Under the pieces are notes generated by a model. That model searched no databases. It had not been told where the DNA came from and was given only the letters and a program-made list of their open reading frames with translations. A stretch of DNA of 64,000 bases from Amycolatopsis sp. CA-128772. GTDB lineage: Bacteria > Actinomycetota > Actinomycetes > Mycobacteriales > Pseudonocardiaceae. Made by a program: the position numbers and the translations under genes. Below, piece by piece: positions 21,177-29,251 of the stretch (within the stretch, counting starts at the first letter, position 1; each line of letters starts with the position of its first letter). Location: positions 109,621 to 173,620 of the forward strand of contig NZ_PPHG01000073.1 in assembly GCF_002904295.1 (NCBI RefSeq), in the 5' to 3' direction.

Positions 21177-23492
21177 ATGAAGCCTCCTGCGATCGGCGAG
21201 CACCACCTGCGGTTCCAGCGGGCGGTGGCACGGGCGGTGGTTCAGCTCGGCGGGGACCGGGCGGCCGAAGAAGCCAGTGCGGTCGGCAAGAGCACGTGGT
21301 ACGACACCCGGATCGGGAAGTCGGTTCCCGGCGAGCGCACCTGGCCGGCGATGCGAGCCCTCCTGGTCTCCGTCCCCAGCACCGTGACCCGGGTGGACGA
21401 CTGGGACGAGCTGTACGACCTGGTGGTGCCCGCTCGAAGCCGAACTGGCCGCAAGCCACGTCGGGGGCCACTCGCTGCGCCGCCCAGCCCGCTGCCGCCG
21501 GGGCCGGCGATGTTGATCGGACGCGGCCGGGAGTCGGCGGAACTGGACAGGCTCCTCCTCGGACCAGTCGGCGCGACGGTACCCATCGCGCTCATCGTGG
21601 GGCCTCCGGCGGTAGGCAAGACAGCGCTCGCGCTCGACTGGGCGCGACGGCAAGTCCGGCACTTCCCCGACGGTGTCCTCTACGCGGACCTGCAGGGCTG
21701 GAGCCCGGGTCGGCCGGCCGCGGCCGAAGAGATACTTCCGGGGTGGCTGCACGCACTCGGCGTTGACCCGGCGTCATTGCCGGGTCCGCTCGAGGGCCGG
21801 GCAGCCCTGCTCCGAACGGCTCTCGATGGCAAGCGGAAGCTGATCGTCTTGGACAACGCGCGGGACGAAGAGCAGGTGCGCCCGTTGCTGCCTGGCTCCG
21901 CTTCGTGCTCGGTTCTCGTTTCCAGCAGGCAGCAGCTATCCGGCCTCGCCATCCACCAAGGTGCGGAGGTGCTGCACATCGAACCGCTGTCCGCGGCGGA
22001 CGGGATCGCCCTGGTGCGCACCAGGCTCGGGGAGGAGGCAGACCGGGAACCCAGCCAGGTCGCGCGGCTGGTCGACTTGTGCGGCCGATTACCCCTGGCG
22101 CTGATGATCGCCGTCCAAACGATCAAATCCCGGCCGGACACCGACCTCGGCCGGCTCGTCGACGAGCTGGCCGACGAGCGAAAGCGCCTGAGCGTGCTCC
22201 ACGGCGAAGACCCACGCTCCGATCCCCGCACGGTGTTCTCCTGGTCCTACCGGCAGTTGACGCCTGACGTCGCCGCCACGTTCCGGCGGCTGGGCCTGTT
22301 CCCCGGACGCGATCTGACGCCCCAGGCACTCGCCGCGCTCGCCGGCGTTCCCACGGAGACGGCCACAGGGCACGTACGCGCCCTTGTCCGCCTGAATCTC
22401 GTCGGTAACGACGAGCGGGGCCGCATCGAACCCCACGACCTCATCCGCCTTTATGCGGCCGAGGTCGCGCTGCGGGAGGAAGAGAACAGCGCGATCGTGG
22501 ATGCGCGACGCCGGCTGTATCACTACTACCTGCAGGCCGCGCACCGCGCGGACGCGCAGGTGGAACCGTTGCGCTATCGGGTTCCGGTCCCGGAATGGAC
22601 GGGTGCCCCGCAGTTCGACGGTCAGCCCGCCGCCCTGGCTTGGTTCGACACGGAACTGGCGAACATCGTCACCCTGTGCTCCACCGACGTCATCGAATTC
22701 GACGAAGCGCGGTGGAAGCTCGCCTTCCTGACTCGTGGGTACTTCTTCCTCGCCAAACGGATCCATGAGTGGGTCCTCAGCCACCGGCACGCCTTGCAGG
22801 CCGCAGTCCGGTCCGGCGACCGGCAGGCCGAGGCCTTGACCCGCAGCAACCTCGGCGTCGCTCTCCACGAGCAGGGAGACGACGCAGCGGCGTTGCCGGA
22901 GTACGAGCGGGCCGGAGAGCTGTTCGCCGAGGTCGGTGACCGGCACGGAACGGCCAACACCTTGGCACATCGTGCCTCGGCGCTCCGGCGTGCAGGCGAC
23001 TTCGCCGGTTCGCTCAGCCTCAGCCGCCAGGCGCTGGCCTGGTACCGCGAAGCAGGTAATCTGCGCAACGTCGCCATCACCTTGCGCGGGATCGGCTTCG
23101 CAGAGGTCGAAGCCGGCCAAACGGACGACGCCGAGCCCGCATTGCTCGAGTCCGTCCAGTTGTGCGCGGAATTGGGCCTGCACATGGACGAAGCGCGTGC
23201 GTGCACCACGCTCGGCCGACTTTACTTGGCGACCCAGCAATACTCAGCCGCGGAGGAGTTCTTCTGCCGGGCAATCGATGCCGGCGTCATCTCGGGCAGC
23301 ACCTTCGAGCAGGCGGTGGCCACCCGTGGCCTGGGCACGCTGGCCGCGGCCGTCGGGGACGTGGAGAACGCCGAGGTCCACTGGGAAGCGGCGCTGCGCA
23401 CGTTCGAAGCACTGGGTTCAGTGAAAGCGGCCGAGGTCCGCGACGACCTCGCGAGCCTGGCCCGTGGGCGGCCGGATCACTCCGCGGACTGA
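21177..23492 (+). CDS. NB-ARC/TPR STAND ATPase, NLR-like sensor
   Basis: 771 aa. The N-terminal 85 residues (FQRAVARAVVQLGGDRAAEEAS...WYDTRIGKSVPGERTW) are helical and look like a divergent HTH or adaptor seen before NB-ARC domains in actinomycetes. NB-ARC: Walker A GPPAVGKT (142-149), kinase-2 KLIVLDNARD (221-230), sensor SVLVSSRQQL, and CGRLPLALM (GLPL). A winged-helix-like part follows, then about 250 residues of TPR repeats, for example ALTRSNLGVALHEQGDDAAALPEYERA. Such ATPases oligomerise on sensing a ligand. ATG follows GGGAGGGAGGG. Divergent partner: SEFIR protein. AfsR-like regulators share the NB-ARC/TPR part, but the DNA-binding BTAD domain is absent, favouring a defence role. Confidence 0.82.
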   Translation: MKPPAIGEHHLRFQRAVARAVVQLGGDRAAEEASAVGKSTWYDTRIGKSVPGERTWPAMRALLVSVPSTVTRVDDWDELYDLVVPARSRTGRKPRRGPLAAPPSPLPPGPAMLIGRGRESAELDRLLLGPVGATVPIALIVGPPAVGKTALALDWARRQVRHFPDGVLYADLQGWSPGRPAAAEEILPGWLHALGVDPASLPGPLEGRAALLRTALDGKRKLIVLDNARDEEQVRPLLPGSASCSVLVSSRQQLSGLAIHQGAEVLHIEPLSAADGIALVRTRLGEEADREPSQVARLVDLCGRLPLALMIAVQTIKSRPDTDLGRLVDELADERKRLSVLHGEDPRSDPRTVFSWSYRQLTPDVAATFRRLGLFPGRDLTPQALAALAGVPTETATGHVRALVRLNLVGNDERGRIEPHDLIRLYAAEVALREEENSAIVDARRRLYHYYLQAAHRADAQVEPLRYRVPVPEWTGAPQFDGQPAALAWFDTELANIVTLCSTDVIEFDEARWKLAFLTRGYFFLAKRIHEWVLSHRHALQAAVRSGDRQAEALTRSNLGVALHEQGDDAAALPEYERAGELFAEVGDRHGTANTLAHRASALRRAGDFAGSLSLSRQALAWYREAGNLRNVAITLRGIGFAEVEAGQTDDAEPALLESVQLCAELGLHMDEARACTTLGRLYLATQQYSAAEEFFCRAIDAGVISGSTFEQAVATRGLGTLAAAVGDVENAEVHWEAALRTFEALGSVKAAEVRDDLASLARGRPDHSAD

Positions 23493-23968
23493 GCCATCGC
23501 CTCGTCGACCCACTCGCGGATCAGTTCGGCGATCCGCACGTCGTGGCGGCCCACCCGCGGATCGTTCTCGGCAGCGGCGTCGTCCAGCCCCTCGTAGGCG
23601 TCTTGAGCGAGCACCGCCGCCGCTTCCAACTGGCTGTCGATGTGGTCGGCGAACGCCAGTGCGTAGGCGAGGTAACTCGTCGCGGTCATGGTGCGCGGAT
23701 CATCAGGACCGAACGCCGCCACGCGACTGTCCTGCAGCGCGATGGCCTTCTGGATCAGGTCGACTTCACGGTCCACCTGGTCACCGTCGAGCCGGACGCC
23801 CGCCTGCGTCACGCCGTCCGGCAGCTCCGCGGGCGACAGCGCCGTGGTGCCCGCGCCGGCGCCGCGCACGAGGTTGGCCAACGTCGCCATGGTGTCGGGG
23901 TGGCCGGGCCCTTGGCTTTCGAGGCGGCGCAACCAGAGGAGCACGAAGGCGTCATTCGGATCGCTCAT
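23477..23968 (-). CDS. Small TPR-like protein, third gene of the TIR operon
   Basis: 163 aa, all helical. GHPDTMATLANLV (about 22-34) and GPDDPRTMTATSYLAYAL (about 88-105) resemble the TPR_10/12 motifs that end NB-ARC proteins, so it may be a detached sensor module or a partner of the protein upstream. ATG 23968 overlaps the 3' end of the TIR/NB-ARC gene by 17 bp, indicating tight translational coupling. No catalytic motif is seen. Its own 3' end overlaps the convergent STAND gene by 16 bp, so the two halves of the island are physically interlocked. Function unknown. Confidence 0.6.
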   Translation of the reverse strand: MSDPNDAFVLLWLRRLESQGPGHPDTMATLANLVRGAGAGTTALSPAELPDGVTQAGVRLDGDQVDREVDLIQKAIALQDSRVAAFGPDDPRTMTATSYLAYALAFADHIDSQLEAAAVLAQDAYEGLDDAAAENDPRVGRHDVRIAELIREWVDEAMAQSAE

Positions 23969-26297
23969 TGAGTTCCTCTCGCAGGATCAGCTCGTTTTCC
24001 CAGGCGTCCAAGGTAGCGGGATGCTCCGTGCCGAGCAGCTGCGCACGGCGGCGGTGGAGGTCGCTCATGAGCCGCAAAGCCTCGTCCCGGTTTCCGAGGC
24101 TCCGGAGACTCAACGCCAGGCCGTTGAGCGCCATCAGATGCAGCTCTTCGTCCGGTGGAGCGATCTTCGACCAGCGGGCCCACGCTGCGTCCCAATACCG
24201 GTGCGCGACCCGCCGATGCCCATCCGGTTCCGTCGCCGGGCCGGCGAGGTGCCCGCGCGCGATGGCCAGATTGCACAGGGTCCGGAGCGTGGCGGTGTGA
24301 TTCGCTCCCAGCCCGTCACGGCTCCGCCGGTAGACCGACCGCAGGAGTTCGTGCGCTTCCCCGTCGCGACCGGTCTTCATCAGGGCCAGACCCAGGTTGT
24401 TCTGGGCGATCAGAGTCTCCAGAGCCCCCACACCCAGCTCGGATTCCAGCAGCTCCGCGACCCGTTCCTTCAACGACAGGGCCTCGGAGAACCGGCTCTT
24501 GGCTTCCAGAGCGACAGCGAGTCCGCTGTCGACGACGCAGCGGGTGAACCAGTCGACGCCGGCGACCGCGCACGCTTCAGACGCCGATTCGTAGAGCCGG
24601 AGCGCCTCATCGGTCTGTCCTGACTCGATCTCTGTCCTGCCCGCCTCATTGGCGAGGTGGAGCTCGTCCGATCCGACGGTCCAGCTGTCGCCGCCGACGA
24701 GCAGCCCTGCTACGGCCCGCACATGCGGCAGGTAGGCAGCAACTTCACGGTGCCGGTATGCGTCGCGCGTGCTCTCGACCGCCGAAACGAGCGCGGCCAG
24801 CGCAGCGTTCCGGAACCTCTCGCGGCTCTTCCCGGGGGTCACCAAGGCACGGATGGCGCGCGCTATCGACCGATGCATGGTGGCGCCGGCATCACCGGCT
24901 TGCAGGAGGCCACGGGCGGAGGCTTGCCGCATTCCCTCGGCTAAGCCGGTTTCTCGGGCTGGCGCACCGTAAAAGACCGCCTTGACAAGGAGGTCTTGCG
25001 GAATAGGCGCCGAGCCAAGGACGCTCGCGGCGCACAGGACGTCCTGCGCCGCCGCATTCAGGCTCCCGAACGAACGCAAGAGGATCCGGCTGAACGGACG
25101 TCCGACACCCACCGGGATGTCGGCGAGCAGCCGGGAATCCTCCAACGGTTCCCGGCTGCTGGGCGTGGACAGATCCGCCAACAGCCGGGGATAGCCGGTG
25201 AATTCCGGTGCCGTCGTCAGCCCGGCGGCCAGCTTCAGGCTGAGTGGGTGGCCGTCGAGAAGCGTCACGATCCCCCGGGCAGCCTTCTGCTGATCGGGTG
25301 CCGCCGGACGGTACTCGGTCAGCACCTCGACCGCGTTCTCGCGGGCGAGCGGGTCAAGGGCAAAGCCTCGCTTCGAGAGCGTCCGGAATTCCGCACGTGT
25401 CGTGACCAGAACCCGGCCCGTTCTCGTCGGCGGCAGGAATTGCTGCAGCCGTTCGCGGCCCACATCGGTGGGTACGTCGTCCAGGATCCAAAGGTACGGC
25501 TGGTCGAGGCCGACCAGATAGTCGGTGACCTTCTCCATCGTTTCCCGGAAACGGGCCTCCGGCGCCTGACTCCCGAGTGCGCCCCGCCCCTCGCTGCCGC
25601 CGAGTTCGAAGAGGAACACCCCGGCGGGGTGGTCCCGGGCGAACAGCCTGGCGTACTCCAGGCACAAGGTGCTCTTGCCCTGTCCCCCGATGCCACTGAC
25701 GGTGAAGATCGGACGGCTGCGATCGCTGTTCTTTTCCCGCGATCGGAGTCCCGCGTGGATCCGCCACAACTCGGCGTACCGCCCGTGGAACGACGGCCCG
25801 GACGGCTCGTACGGGTACCAATCAGCGGATGGCACGGAAGGTGCGTCGCCGAAGAAGCCTTGATGCCGGTCGACGTTGGACACGATGCTGTCGACGAGCT
25901 CGTCCGGCGGAAGGTTGCTGTGGGGTAGCCGGTACACGGTCAGCTGCGGCGGCATCACGTAGTCGGGCGGAATGCCTTGGACGACGGCCATGACCCGTGA
26001 GGTCGCACCTTCGTCCAGCCGGTAAGCGGCGCTCAACGCGAAGTGGAGTTCCTCGCGGCAATGCGGACTGATCGGGAAGTTCTTCGTGACCAGCGCGACC
26101 AGCGAGCGGGATCGCGACAAAGCGTCCTCGATCGACGGAGTGAGCGGCGCCCAGGTCGGCCCGTCGATGACATCGAGGAACACCCGCTTGCCCCGGCGTT
26201 TCAGAGCCTTGTACAGGGCTGCCGCGGCGGTGTAGTCCTCGGATTTGTAGCAGAGGAAGACGTCGTACCACTGCTCACCCGACGGCACGCCGGTCAC
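23952..26297 (-). CDS. TIR-NB-ARC-TPR protein, NLR-like immune receptor
   Basis: 781 aa. TIR domain at 11-140: YDVFLCYKSEDY opens it, KRVFLDV is the second strand, and SPHCREELHF (78-86) carries the C-x-x-E catalytic-type Glu83 expected for NADase activity. NB-ARC: Walker A SGIGGQGKST (201-210), kinase-2 LWILDDV (269-275), RVLVTTR (295-301), GHPLSLKLA. The C-terminal 260 residues are TPRs of the NB-ARC type, with LGANHTATLRTLCNLA and LGTEHPATLDAWENEL. The architecture is that of plant TNLs and bacterial TIR-STAND defence proteins: ligand binding by the TPRs, oligomerisation, TIR activation. GTG 26297 overlaps the stop of the upstream gene (GTGA), so the three minus-strand genes form one operon. 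Confidence 0.88.
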   Translation of the reverse strand: MTGVPSGEQWYDVFLCYKSEDYTAAAALYKALKRRGKRVFLDVIDGPTWAPLTPSIEDALSRSRSLVALVTKNFPISPHCREELHFALSAAYRLDEGATSRVMAVVQGIPPDYVMPPQLTVYRLPHSNLPPDELVDSIVSNVDRHQGFFGDAPSVPSADWYPYEPSGPSFHGRYAELWRIHAGLRSREKNSDRSRPIFTVSGIGGQGKSTLCLEYARLFARDHPAGVFLFELGGSEGRGALGSQAPEARFRETMEKVTDYLVGLDQPYLWILDDVPTDVGRERLQQFLPPTRTGRVLVTTRAEFRTLSKRGFALDPLARENAVEVLTEYRPAAPDQQKAARGIVTLLDGHPLSLKLAAGLTTAPEFTGYPRLLADLSTPSSREPLEDSRLLADIPVGVGRPFSRILLRSFGSLNAAAQDVLCAASVLGSAPIPQDLLVKAVFYGAPARETGLAEGMRQASARGLLQAGDAGATMHRSIARAIRALVTPGKSRERFRNAALAALVSAVESTRDAYRHREVAAYLPHVRAVAGLLVGGDSWTVGSDELHLANEAGRTEIESGQTDEALRLYESASEACAVAGVDWFTRCVVDSGLAVALEAKSRFSEALSLKERVAELLESELGVGALETLIAQNNLGLALMKTGRDGEAHELLRSVYRRSRDGLGANHTATLRTLCNLAIARGHLAGPATEPDGHRRVAHRYWDAAWARWSKIAPPDEELHLMALNGLALSLRSLGNRDEALRLMSDLHRRRAQLLGTEHPATLDAWENELILREELNERSE

Positions 26298-27178
26298 GCA
26301 GGGATGCCGTACTCGACGTGGACGTGGACGCGGGTGAACTTCTCCGTGATGTCCCAGGCGGTGAGCTCGAAGCCCCGTCGTTCGCCTCCCGTCAGGTCCT
26401 GCACGCCACCGCTCGCCGAACCGATGGATTTGCCTTCGCCGTCGTAGAGGGTGGCCTTCAAGCCCAACGTGAGCTCGGCATCGTGGTCGAGGTTGACGAC
26501 GTCGCCCCGGACAGTCAGCGGCGACCGCTTACGCGGATTGACCGTGATGTTGACGAACTCGATGTTCCACTTGCCCGGAGAGCTGCTGATTTCGATACCC
26601 GCCTCGTCCCGAGGCGAAGGCGCAGCCTTTCCGAGCTGGGGACGTGGTACATGATCAGTCGTGGGCGGGGTGAGATCACCGTCGTTCAACCAGTCCGGCC
26701 CGCTCAAGTCGACTTCGCATCCCACGCTCTCCAGCCGACGGGCCAGCAAGAGCCGCTTGTCCGCAGAGTTGTCGAGCCGAATCCGGAACCGGCCTTCGAG
26801 ATCGGTGAACGGGCGTACCTTCCCGAACTCGACCACCACGGTGTGCTCCGGGTACCGGCCGAACGCCATACCCGCTTCGAAGAGCACGTTCGGCCGAGCC
26901 TGTCCGGTCGGCTGCCGGTCCGAATCGGCGTCGTCGTCCGCGTGCTCGGGCTTCAGGTACGCCACGTCGTCGGGGGTGAGGAGCACGATGATCGCCCGGT
27001 CCGGGCCGATCGCCTTATCGAGGGCGGCACCGATCACAGGTGAGCCGTCGGCGACTTCGGCCAGAGCCTGTGACCACTCGATCGGCTCCAAACCGATCGC
27101 CCGCAGGAAGATGTAGAACTCCCGGCGAGCGCGCTTGTCCCGGCCGTGGATCACGAAGACGCGTCGTTCCAGACTCAT
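26294..27178 (-). CDS. PF10137/CAP12-type TIR-like protein with FxLYD-like C-terminus
   Basis: 294 aa. Residues 4-160 match the predicted nucleotide-binding TIR-like family: RVFVIHGRDKRARREF, PIEWSQAL, GSPVIGAALDKAI, AIIVLLTPDDVAYL, RPNVLFEAGMAFGRYPEHTVVVEFG, FTDLEGRFRIRLDN. Members of this family serve as CBASS and Pycsar-type effectors that bind cyclic nucleotides and cleave NAD+. After a Pro-rich linker, about 205-294 is a beta-sandwich of FxLYD type (LTVRGDVVNLD...LKATLYDGEGKSIG...LTGGERRGFEL). No cyclase gene is adjacent, so its activator is presumably the TIR/NB-ARC protein or an unlinked enzyme. ATG 27178 is chosen at the start of the conserved domain. First gene of the operon. Confidence 0.78.
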   Translation of the reverse strand: MSLERRVFVIHGRDKRARREFYIFLRAIGLEPIEWSQALAEVADGSPVIGAALDKAIGPDRAIIVLLTPDDVAYLKPEHADDDADSDRQPTGQARPNVLFEAGMAFGRYPEHTVVVEFGKVRPFTDLEGRFRIRLDNSADKRLLLARRLESVGCEVDLSGPDWLNDGDLTPPTTDHVPRPQLGKAAPSPRDEAGIEISSSPGKWNIEFVNITVNPRKRSPLTVRGDVVNLDHDAELTLGLKATLYDGEGKSIGSASGGVQDLTGGERRGFELTAWDITEKFTRVHVHVEYGIPA

Positions 27179-27286
27179 GAGCTGCCATGATTTCACACGG
27201 AAAGTACGAGTCCGGACACGGCCCGTCAGTAGCCCAGGTGCCTCCTCCGGCAACGGACGTTCGGGCCGCACGGAACGCATGAGCAG

Positions 27287-28930
27287 CTAGCCGCCGGCGA
27301 TGCGGCTCAAAGCCCCGAAGAACACGTCCGTGATCTTCGCCGGGTCCGGGGCCACGAACGCCTGGCCGCCGGTCGCCGACGTCAGTTGGTTCAGTTCCGT
27401 CTTGTCCGCGTCCGGGCCGATGCCCACTCCGATCAGCGGGATCGGGCGGCGGGGGTTCTGGAGCTTGGCCAGCTCCGTCAGCATGTCCGCCCGCGAGATC
27501 CCGTGCGGGTCCTCGTTGCGGCCGTCCGTCATCACGATCACCAGGTTCAGCCGGCCCGGCTCCCATTCGCGGCGGGCCGTCCGGTACGTGTCCAGGACGC
27601 TGTCGTACAGCCCCGTTCCGCCGTTCGCCGTGGCCTTCACCTGGGCCAGTTTCTCCAGGGCTCCGCTCGCCAGGTGCTGGGCCACCGGGGCCATCGGGAG
27701 CAGCTCGCGGTAGTCCTTGTCGCCGTCCAGGTGGGTCGAGAACGCCAGCATGCGCAGCTGGGTCGCCGGTTTGAACAGGCGCAGGGCCTTCGCCGCCGCC
27801 TGCATCGTCACCTGCATGCGGTTCAGGCCCGTGCCCGGGACCTGGGCGTTCATCGATCCCGACACGTCGATCAGCACTTGGACCCGCGCGCTCAGGTTGA
27901 TGCCCGCCCACTGGTTGAGGAGTTCGTCGACGACCGGGGCCGGGGGCAGGTTCGCGGTCCGGAAGCTCTCCGGTGCCACCCTCGGGTCGTCCGGGTGGTC
28001 GCGCAGGGCCTGGCCGCCCGCCGCGCGCAGGCCCGTCTTCGCGATCGCGTCCGCTCCCGGGTCGCCCAGCACCGCGTCCCGCAGCGCCTGGACGATCGGG
28101 CGCTGCCGCGGGGTGATGCCGCCCAGCTCCGTGAACGGGTAGTCCAAAGTGGGCACGGCCGCCGAGTAGACGGCGACGAGCGGTGATTTCGGGTCCTCGA
28201 CATTGTGGCGCAGCAGGGAATTCTCCGACGCCGGGAACGCCGTCACCGCGGCCGTGCCGCCGCCGTCGCTCGAGCCCGGCAGCCGGGCGATCAGGTCCGG
28301 CTCGCCGCCGAGCGTGTTGGCCGAAAAGCGCCGCAGCAACGCGGCGTACGCGGCCGACGGCTCCGGCGCCGTCTTGACCGTGTCCCGCAGGCCGAGCAGG
28401 GCCACCGCGCCGACCGGGTCGCGGGCCGGGTCCGGCATCCCCGGGACGGCGCCCGGCGCGGCCAGGACCTCCGCCCAGGTCGGGGCCCGGTCCGGCCAGC
28501 CGAGGCCCTTGGCGGCGTCCGCGGGGACGGCCAGCACCACCGGCGAGCTGGCCACCGACGCGCCGCTTTCGGGGACGTCGGCCGCGCCGAGCTGGTGGGC
28601 GCGGCGCAGCGCGAGCGTCGAGTCCGGCACCCATACCTGCGGCCGCGGGCTGCCGTCGGAGATGGCGAGCCCCTCGGCGGCCTGGGTGGCCTCCCTGGTC
28701 TGGACCTCGACGCTGCCGCACGGCACGTCGAGCCCGCGTGCGACCAGCGACAACGCGGGCGCGATGTCCGCGGACGCGGTGACCAGGACGGTGGTGGGCT
28801 GCTCGCACGCCGGCCGGGCCCGCACGGCCGACACCGTCACCCACGCCGCGGCGCCGAGGACGAGCACGACACCGGTCGCGACGGCGGGCAGGAGCAGCCG
28901 GCGTCGTCTGCCGTCCGAGTGACGTCCCAT
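27287..28930 (-). CDS. Membrane-anchored substrate-binding/VWA domain protein
   Basis: 547 aa. A basic N-terminus and a membrane segment (LLLPAVATGVVLVLGAAAWVTV, 12-34) place the rest outside the cell. Residues 45-330 look like a solute-binding-protein fold (SPVVLAVPADAAKGLGWP, WAEVLAAPG, AFPASENSLL), and 350-530 form a von Willebrand A domain with an intact MIDAS D355-x-S357-x-S359 (DVSGSM) plus TGLYDS and MTDGRNED. Such SBP-VWA proteins are frequent in actinomycetes and of unknown function; metal-dependent adhesion or complex assembly is the general expectation. It lies directly downstream-side of the TIR operon but separated by 108 bp, and is probably not part of it. Confidence 0.75.
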   Translation of the reverse strand: MGRHSDGRRRRLLLPAVATGVVLVLGAAAWVTVSAVRARPACEQPTTVLVTASADIAPALSLVARGLDVPCGSVEVQTREATQAAEGLAISDGSPRPQVWVPDSTLALRRAHQLGAADVPESGASVASSPVVLAVPADAAKGLGWPDRAPTWAEVLAAPGAVPGMPDPARDPVGAVALLGLRDTVKTAPEPSAAYAALLRRFSANTLGGEPDLIARLPGSSDGGGTAAVTAFPASENSLLRHNVEDPKSPLVAVYSAAVPTLDYPFTELGGITPRQRPIVQALRDAVLGDPGADAIAKTGLRAAGGQALRDHPDDPRVAPESFRTANLPPAPVVDELLNQWAGINLSARVQVLIDVSGSMNAQVPGTGLNRMQVTMQAAAKALRLFKPATQLRMLAFSTHLDGDKDYRELLPMAPVAQHLASGALEKLAQVKATANGGTGLYDSVLDTYRTARREWEPGRLNLVIVMTDGRNEDPHGISRADMLTELAKLQNPRRPIPLIGVGIGPDADKTELNQLTSATGGQAFVAPDPAKITDVFFGALSRIAGG

Positions 28931-29197
28931 CGGCGCGGCCTCTCTGCGCGAGGCGGGGTGGGATCAAGGTTATCCCGCGGCAAAGCCGCCGCATGTGCGC
29001 CGGACGGCCTAACAACGCCTCAACCCCGGGAGGGATCCGCCTCCTTCCGGAGGGGGATGTCCCCGCGTCCCGCGGCCGGAACACTGGACCGCATGAAGCC
29101 GACCCGAGGCGATCGACGCAGGGCGCGCCACGCCCTGCTCCGCCAGACCGTCACCGTGGCCTTCGCCCTGCTCCTGGCCCGGGTGACGCCCTGAAAA
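28931..29197. other. Gap between VWA gene and rnj terminator
   Basis: About 270 bp with one possible plus-strand mini-ORF (29093-29194) and otherwise nothing recognisable beyond the upstream region of the VWA gene. Confidence 0.5.
29093..29194 (+). CDS. 33-aa small ORF, possible membrane microprotein
   Basis: ATG 29093 to TGA 29192 encodes a very basic N-terminal half (KPTRGDRRRARH) followed by a short hydrophobic run (TVTVAFALLLARV). No clear Shine-Dalgarno sequence. It ends 4 bp before the rnj terminator stem, which could serve both strands. Supported only by its composition. Confidence 0.2.
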   Translation: MKPTRGDRRRARHALLRQTVTVAFALLLARVTP

Positions 29198-29245
29198 CGC
29201 GGAACGCCTTCGCCACCGAAAAGGGGGAGGCGAAGGCGTTCCGCG
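29198..29245 (-). terminator. Intrinsic terminator of rnj
   Basis: A perfect 17-bp stem (29198-29214 with 29229-29245, beginning CGCGGAACGCCTTCG), 14-nt loop, and TTTT following on the minus strand. It begins 7 nt past the rnj stop. Confidence 0.8.
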
Positions 29246-29251
29246 CGGAAC

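Noticed and set aside
21177..23492. AfsR/SARP antibiotic regulator
   Set aside because: NB-ARC and TPR parts fit but the SARP winged helix and BTAD domain are absent, and no biosynthetic genes are nearby.
20435..27178. Prophage or insertion sequence carrying the island
   Set aside because: No integrase, transposase, attachment-site repeats or tRNA gene at the borders were seen.
27015..29084. 689-codon minus-strand frame overlapping the VWA gene
   Set aside because: Out-of-frame reading of the VWA gene; Arg/Gly/Pro-rich, no domain.
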